Assembly (NCBI RefSeq): GCF_003666015.1
Contig: NZ_QPLT01000006.1
Span: 62,001-126,000, forward strand
Length of the DNA stretch: 64,000 nt
Reading direction: 5' to 3'
Source of the DNA: Halorubrum sp. Atlit-26R
GTDB taxonomy: Archaea > Halobacteriota > Halobacteria > Halobacteriales > Haloferacaceae
Positions 61,811 to 64,000 of this stretch are shown piece after piece (within the stretch, counting starts at the first letter, position 1; every line of letters begins with the position of its first letter). A model generated the notes under the pieces. That model saw only the letters and a list, made by a program, of their open reading frames with translations, had not been told where the DNA came from and ran no database searches. The position numbers were made by a program, and so were the translations under genes.

Positions 61811-62548
61811 ATGCCCTCATCGCTCGCCGTCCTCGCGAGCCTGCCCGGTAGCGCCCTCGACCGCGTTCGCGACGCCTTCGGCTCCCCCCGCGCCGGCGCG
61901 GTCGCGGTCGCGATGGTCGTCGTCGTCACGGTCGGCACCAGCGTCGGAATCCTCGCGCTCGGGGCCGTGTTCGACGCGACAGTCGACCAGCAGGTCACCG
62001 TCGACAACCCGGACCGTCCCCCGGAGTCGACCTGCGAGTCGTTCGGCGACGACTCCGTGTTCGCCGAGGAGTGCGACGAGCCGGAGCGGATCGAGGTCGA
62101 CGCGGGGGAGGAACTACGCGACGCCGCGACCGGCTACCTCCACTACGGGCTGCTCGGGGTGCCGCTCTGGTGGACGCTGTTCGCGGTCGCGCTCCACGTC
62201 GGGGCCCGGGTCGCCGGCGGCTCCGGGTCGATCGGCGACTCCTTCGTGATCGCGGGCTGGGCGATCGGCGTCGAGCTGCTCCGGCTCGCCGCCGGGCTCG
62301 CCGGGATCTGGTACGCGCTCTCGAACGCGACGATATCGGGGGCAACGGGCGAGGCGGTGGCGGGCGACGTCGTCGGCGCGATCACGGGCGCGACCGGGCC
62401 GCTGCTCGCCGCGTCCGCGGTCGGCATCGCGGTCCAATGGGTCGTGGTCGTCGGCGGGTTAGAGGCCGAACACGACCTCGACCGCGGGGCCGCGGCGGGC
62501 GTGGCGACGGTCTTCGCCGCCGTCGCGCTGCTGCTCGCGGCGGTCTGA
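61811..62548 (+). CDS. Yip1-like multi-pass membrane protein
   Basis: A 245-residue protein with about five membrane helices (about 30-55, 115-135, 145-170, 185-215 and 225-245). A soluble loop (about 58-110) has two cysteines (STCESF, EECDEP) that may pair. The layout and an FVIAGWAIGVELLRLAAGL helix resemble Yip1-domain proteins. Function unknown. Confidence 0.7.
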   Translation: MPSSLAVLASLPGSALDRVRDAFGSPRAGAVAVAMVVVVTVGTSVGILALGAVFDATVDQQVTVDNPDRPPESTCESFGDDSVFAEECDEPERIEVDAGEELRDAATGYLHYGLLGVPLWWTLFAVALHVGARVAGGSGSIGDSFVIAGWAIGVELLRLAAGLAGIWYALSNATISGATGEAVAGDVVGAITGATGPLLAASAVGIAVQWVVVVGGLEAEHDLDRGAAAGVATVFAAVALLLAAV

Positions 62549-62628
62549 AGCGCCCCGGAACGTCCCGCCGCGCTCGCCGCGGCCGCGGATTCGGGAGTTT
62601 TTAAGCCGCCGGCGCTCCCCCTCTCGGT

Positions 62629-63252
62629 ATGATCCTGTCCGACGCCGACATCCTCGACCGGCTCGCCGAGGGCGACCTCGCGATCGAGCCGCTCGACGAC
62701 GTCGACCAGCAGGTCCAGCCCGCGAGCGTGGACCTGCGGCTCGGCGAGCGATTCCTGGAGTTCCAGCGCACCAACATCCCCTGTATCCACCCGACCGACG
62801 CGGGCGAGGTGAGCGAGTACGTGACGGAGACGACCGTCGCCGAGGGCGACGAGTTCATTCTCCACCCCGGCGACTTCGTCCTCGGGACGACGGCCGAGCG
62901 CGTCGCGATCCCGGACGACCTCGTCGCCCACGTCGAGGGGCGCTCCTCGCTCGGCCGGCTGGCGATCGTCGTCCACGCGACCGCCGGCCTGTGTGACCCC
63001 GGCTACGAGGGACAGATCACGCTCGAACTGTCGAACCTCGGGACCGCGCCCGTGGCGCTCTCGCCGGGGATGCGCGTCTCACAGCTCACCTTCACGGAGC
63101 TGAAACGGCCCGCCGAGCGCCCGTATGGGGCCGAGCGCGGCTCGAAGTACCAGGGGCAGGACGGGCCGCAGGCGTCGCGGATCGGCGACGACCCCGAGTT
63201 CGCGGGGGCAGACGGCGACGAGTCGGCGCCGTCGGGCGGTGATCGCGAATGA
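62629..63252 (+). CDS. dcd: dCTP deaminase
   Basis: A 207-residue enzyme that deaminates dCTP to dUTP, trimeric with the dUTPase fold. [36 protein letters not shown] (about 26-40) and [31 protein letters not shown] (about 104-134) are conserved. The last 25 residues are an acidic extension. Its stop overlaps the start of the ThiR/ThiN-like gene (ATGA). Confidence 0.95.
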   Translation: MILSDADILDRLAEGDLAIEPLDDVDQQVQPASVDLRLGERFLEFQRTNIPCIHPTDAGEVSEYVTETTVAEGDEFILHPGDFVLGTTAERVAIPDDLVAHVEGRSSLGRLAIVVHATAGLCDPGYEGQITLELSNLGTAPVALSPGMRVSQLTFTELKRPAERPYGAERGSKYQGQDGPQASRIGDDPEFAGADGDESAPSGGDRE

Positions 63253-64000
63253 GGTTCATCGAGGAGGTCGTCGTCGACGAGTTCCTCCCGACGGTCCGCT
63301 CGATGCTCGCGGAGGACCTCCGCGACCGCGGGTTCACCCAGTCGGAGGTCGCCGACGCGCTCGGCATCTCGCAGTCGGCGGTCTCGAAGTACGCCGCCGG
63401 CGACGTGGCGAGACACGACCGGGTCGTCGCGGACGAGCGCGTGCGCGACATCGTCGAGCGCGTGGGCGAGGGGCTGGCGAGCGGCGACCTCACGCCCGTG
63501 GCCGCGCTCGTCGAGATCGAGGTGCTGATCCGGCAGTTGGAGGAGGGGGACCTCCTCGCGGACCTCCACGAGGCGGCGATGCCCGCGCTCGCCGACGCCG
63601 ACGTGGAGTTCTCGGTCCACGACCCGGACAGCGGCCTCCGCGAGCGCGAGCGCGTCCTCACCTCGGTCCGGCGCGGCCTTCGGACCCTGACGAACGCCTC
63701 CGGCTTCGCCGGGCTCATCCCGAACGTCGGCGCGAACGTCGCCGAGTGTCTCGCCGACGCCGCGACGGTCGACGACGTCGCCGCCGTCCCCGGCCGGCTC
63801 GTCGACGTGAAGGGCCGGGCGATGGTGCCCGGCGAGCCGGAGTTCGGCGTGAGCGAGCACGTCGCGACGGTGCTGCTCGCGGCGCGCGAGGCGGGCGCCG
63901 ACGTCCGGGGCGCCGTGAACCTCCGGTACGACTCGGCGACCGTCGAGGCGCTCGCCGCCGACCGCCCGACCGTCGAGTTCGACGCGGAGCGACCGACGCG
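63249..64000 (+). CDS. HTH plus ThiN-like domain protein (ThiR-type), truncated by window edge
   Basis: The first 250 residues of a protein that runs off the window. Residues 12-55 form an XRE-type helix-turn-helix ([24 protein letters not shown]). After a linker comes a domain (about 115 onward) with [39 protein letters not shown], typical of the ThiN thiamine-phosphate synthase domain. Archaeal HTH-ThiN fusions act as ThiR, repressing thiamine genes in response to thiamine phosphate; whether this one also has ThiN activity depends on residues beyond the edge. thi4, a likely target, lies 5 kb upstream. It overlaps dcd by 4 bp. Confidence 0.85.
   Translation, partial: MRFIEEVVVDEFLPTVRSMLAEDLRDRGFTQSEVADALGISQSAVSKYAAGDVARHDRVVADERVRDIVERVGEGLASGDLTPVAALVEIEVLIRQLEEGDLLADLHEAAMPALADADVEFSVHDPDSGLRERERVLTSVRRGLRTLTNASGFAGLIPNVGANVAECLADAATVDDVAAVPGRLVDVKGRAMVPGEPEFGVSEHVATVLLAAREAGADVRGAVNLRYDSATVEALAADRPTVEFDAERPT

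Overview
The window is a GC-rich archaeal chromosome segment from an extremely halophilic euryarchaeon, most likely a Halorubrum. The proteins are strongly acidic. The segment encodes archaeal TFB, Rpo subunits L and P, prefoldin, a KEOPS subunit, ribosomal proteins S3Ae, S15 and L37Ae and a proteasome beta subunit. The bacteriorhodopsin gene encodes an archaerhodopsin-type pump, which points to Halorubrum. No rRNA, tRNA, CRISPR array or intact insertion sequence was seen.

Layout. 1-7.9 kb: glycosyltransferase, rpoL, acetyltransferase, the S15 / RecJ-like / Pcc1 / S3Ae operon and an NhaC-type antiporter. 8.4-14.8 kb: PHP phosphoesterase, asparagine-synthetase-like protein, uracil-DNA glycosylase, proteasome beta, archaetidylserine synthase and Brp/Blh retinal-forming dioxygenase. 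15.4-21.4 kb: bop cluster (zinc-ribbon protein, archaerhodopsin, small membrane protein, CDC48-like AAA ATPase, Bat regulator). 21.4-34.8 kb: housekeeping genes (SPFH protein, TFB, 3-dehydroquinate dehydratase, rhomboid protease, endonuclease V, rhodanese-metallo-beta-lactamase protein, MinD-like ATPase). 35-49.5 kb: PEP synthase, PLP decarboxylase, two halocyanins, S9 peptidase and a copper module (halocyanin, TauE/SafE-like protein, FixI-type ATPase). 49.6-56.9 kb: phytoene desaturase, halorhodopsin, Pth2, TruD, GMP synthase amidotransferase and the L37Ae / RpoP / Pcc1-like / prefoldin beta operon. 57-64 kb: Thi4, pyruvate kinase, NfeD, dCTP deaminase and a ThiR/ThiN-like protein cut by the window edge.

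Together, Brp (beta-carotene cleavage), CrtI (carotenoid desaturation), archaerhodopsin, halorhodopsin and Bat give a retinal phototrophy set within 39 kb. PEP synthase and pyruvate kinase, opposing enzymes of the PEP/pyruvate node, both lie here, as do a thiamine enzyme and a probable thiamine regulator.

The most striking signal is a dispersed non-coding repeat of about 250-300 bp present nine times, only between genes and in both orientations. Each copy has fixed sequence blocks joined by three hairpins. The hairpin arms differ from copy to copy but remain complementary, including one base pair seen as C-G, U-A and the G.U intermediate. A tail module containing CTGGGGCTTTGG and ending near TTTATAAG follows each body and is often tandemly amplified (perfect 57 bp x 4 in one copy). 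One tail is interrupted by a 223-bp MITE-like element with 13-bp inverted ends and an 8-bp target duplication. I cannot name this family; it looks like a structured RNA gene family or a hairpin-rich non-autonomous element.
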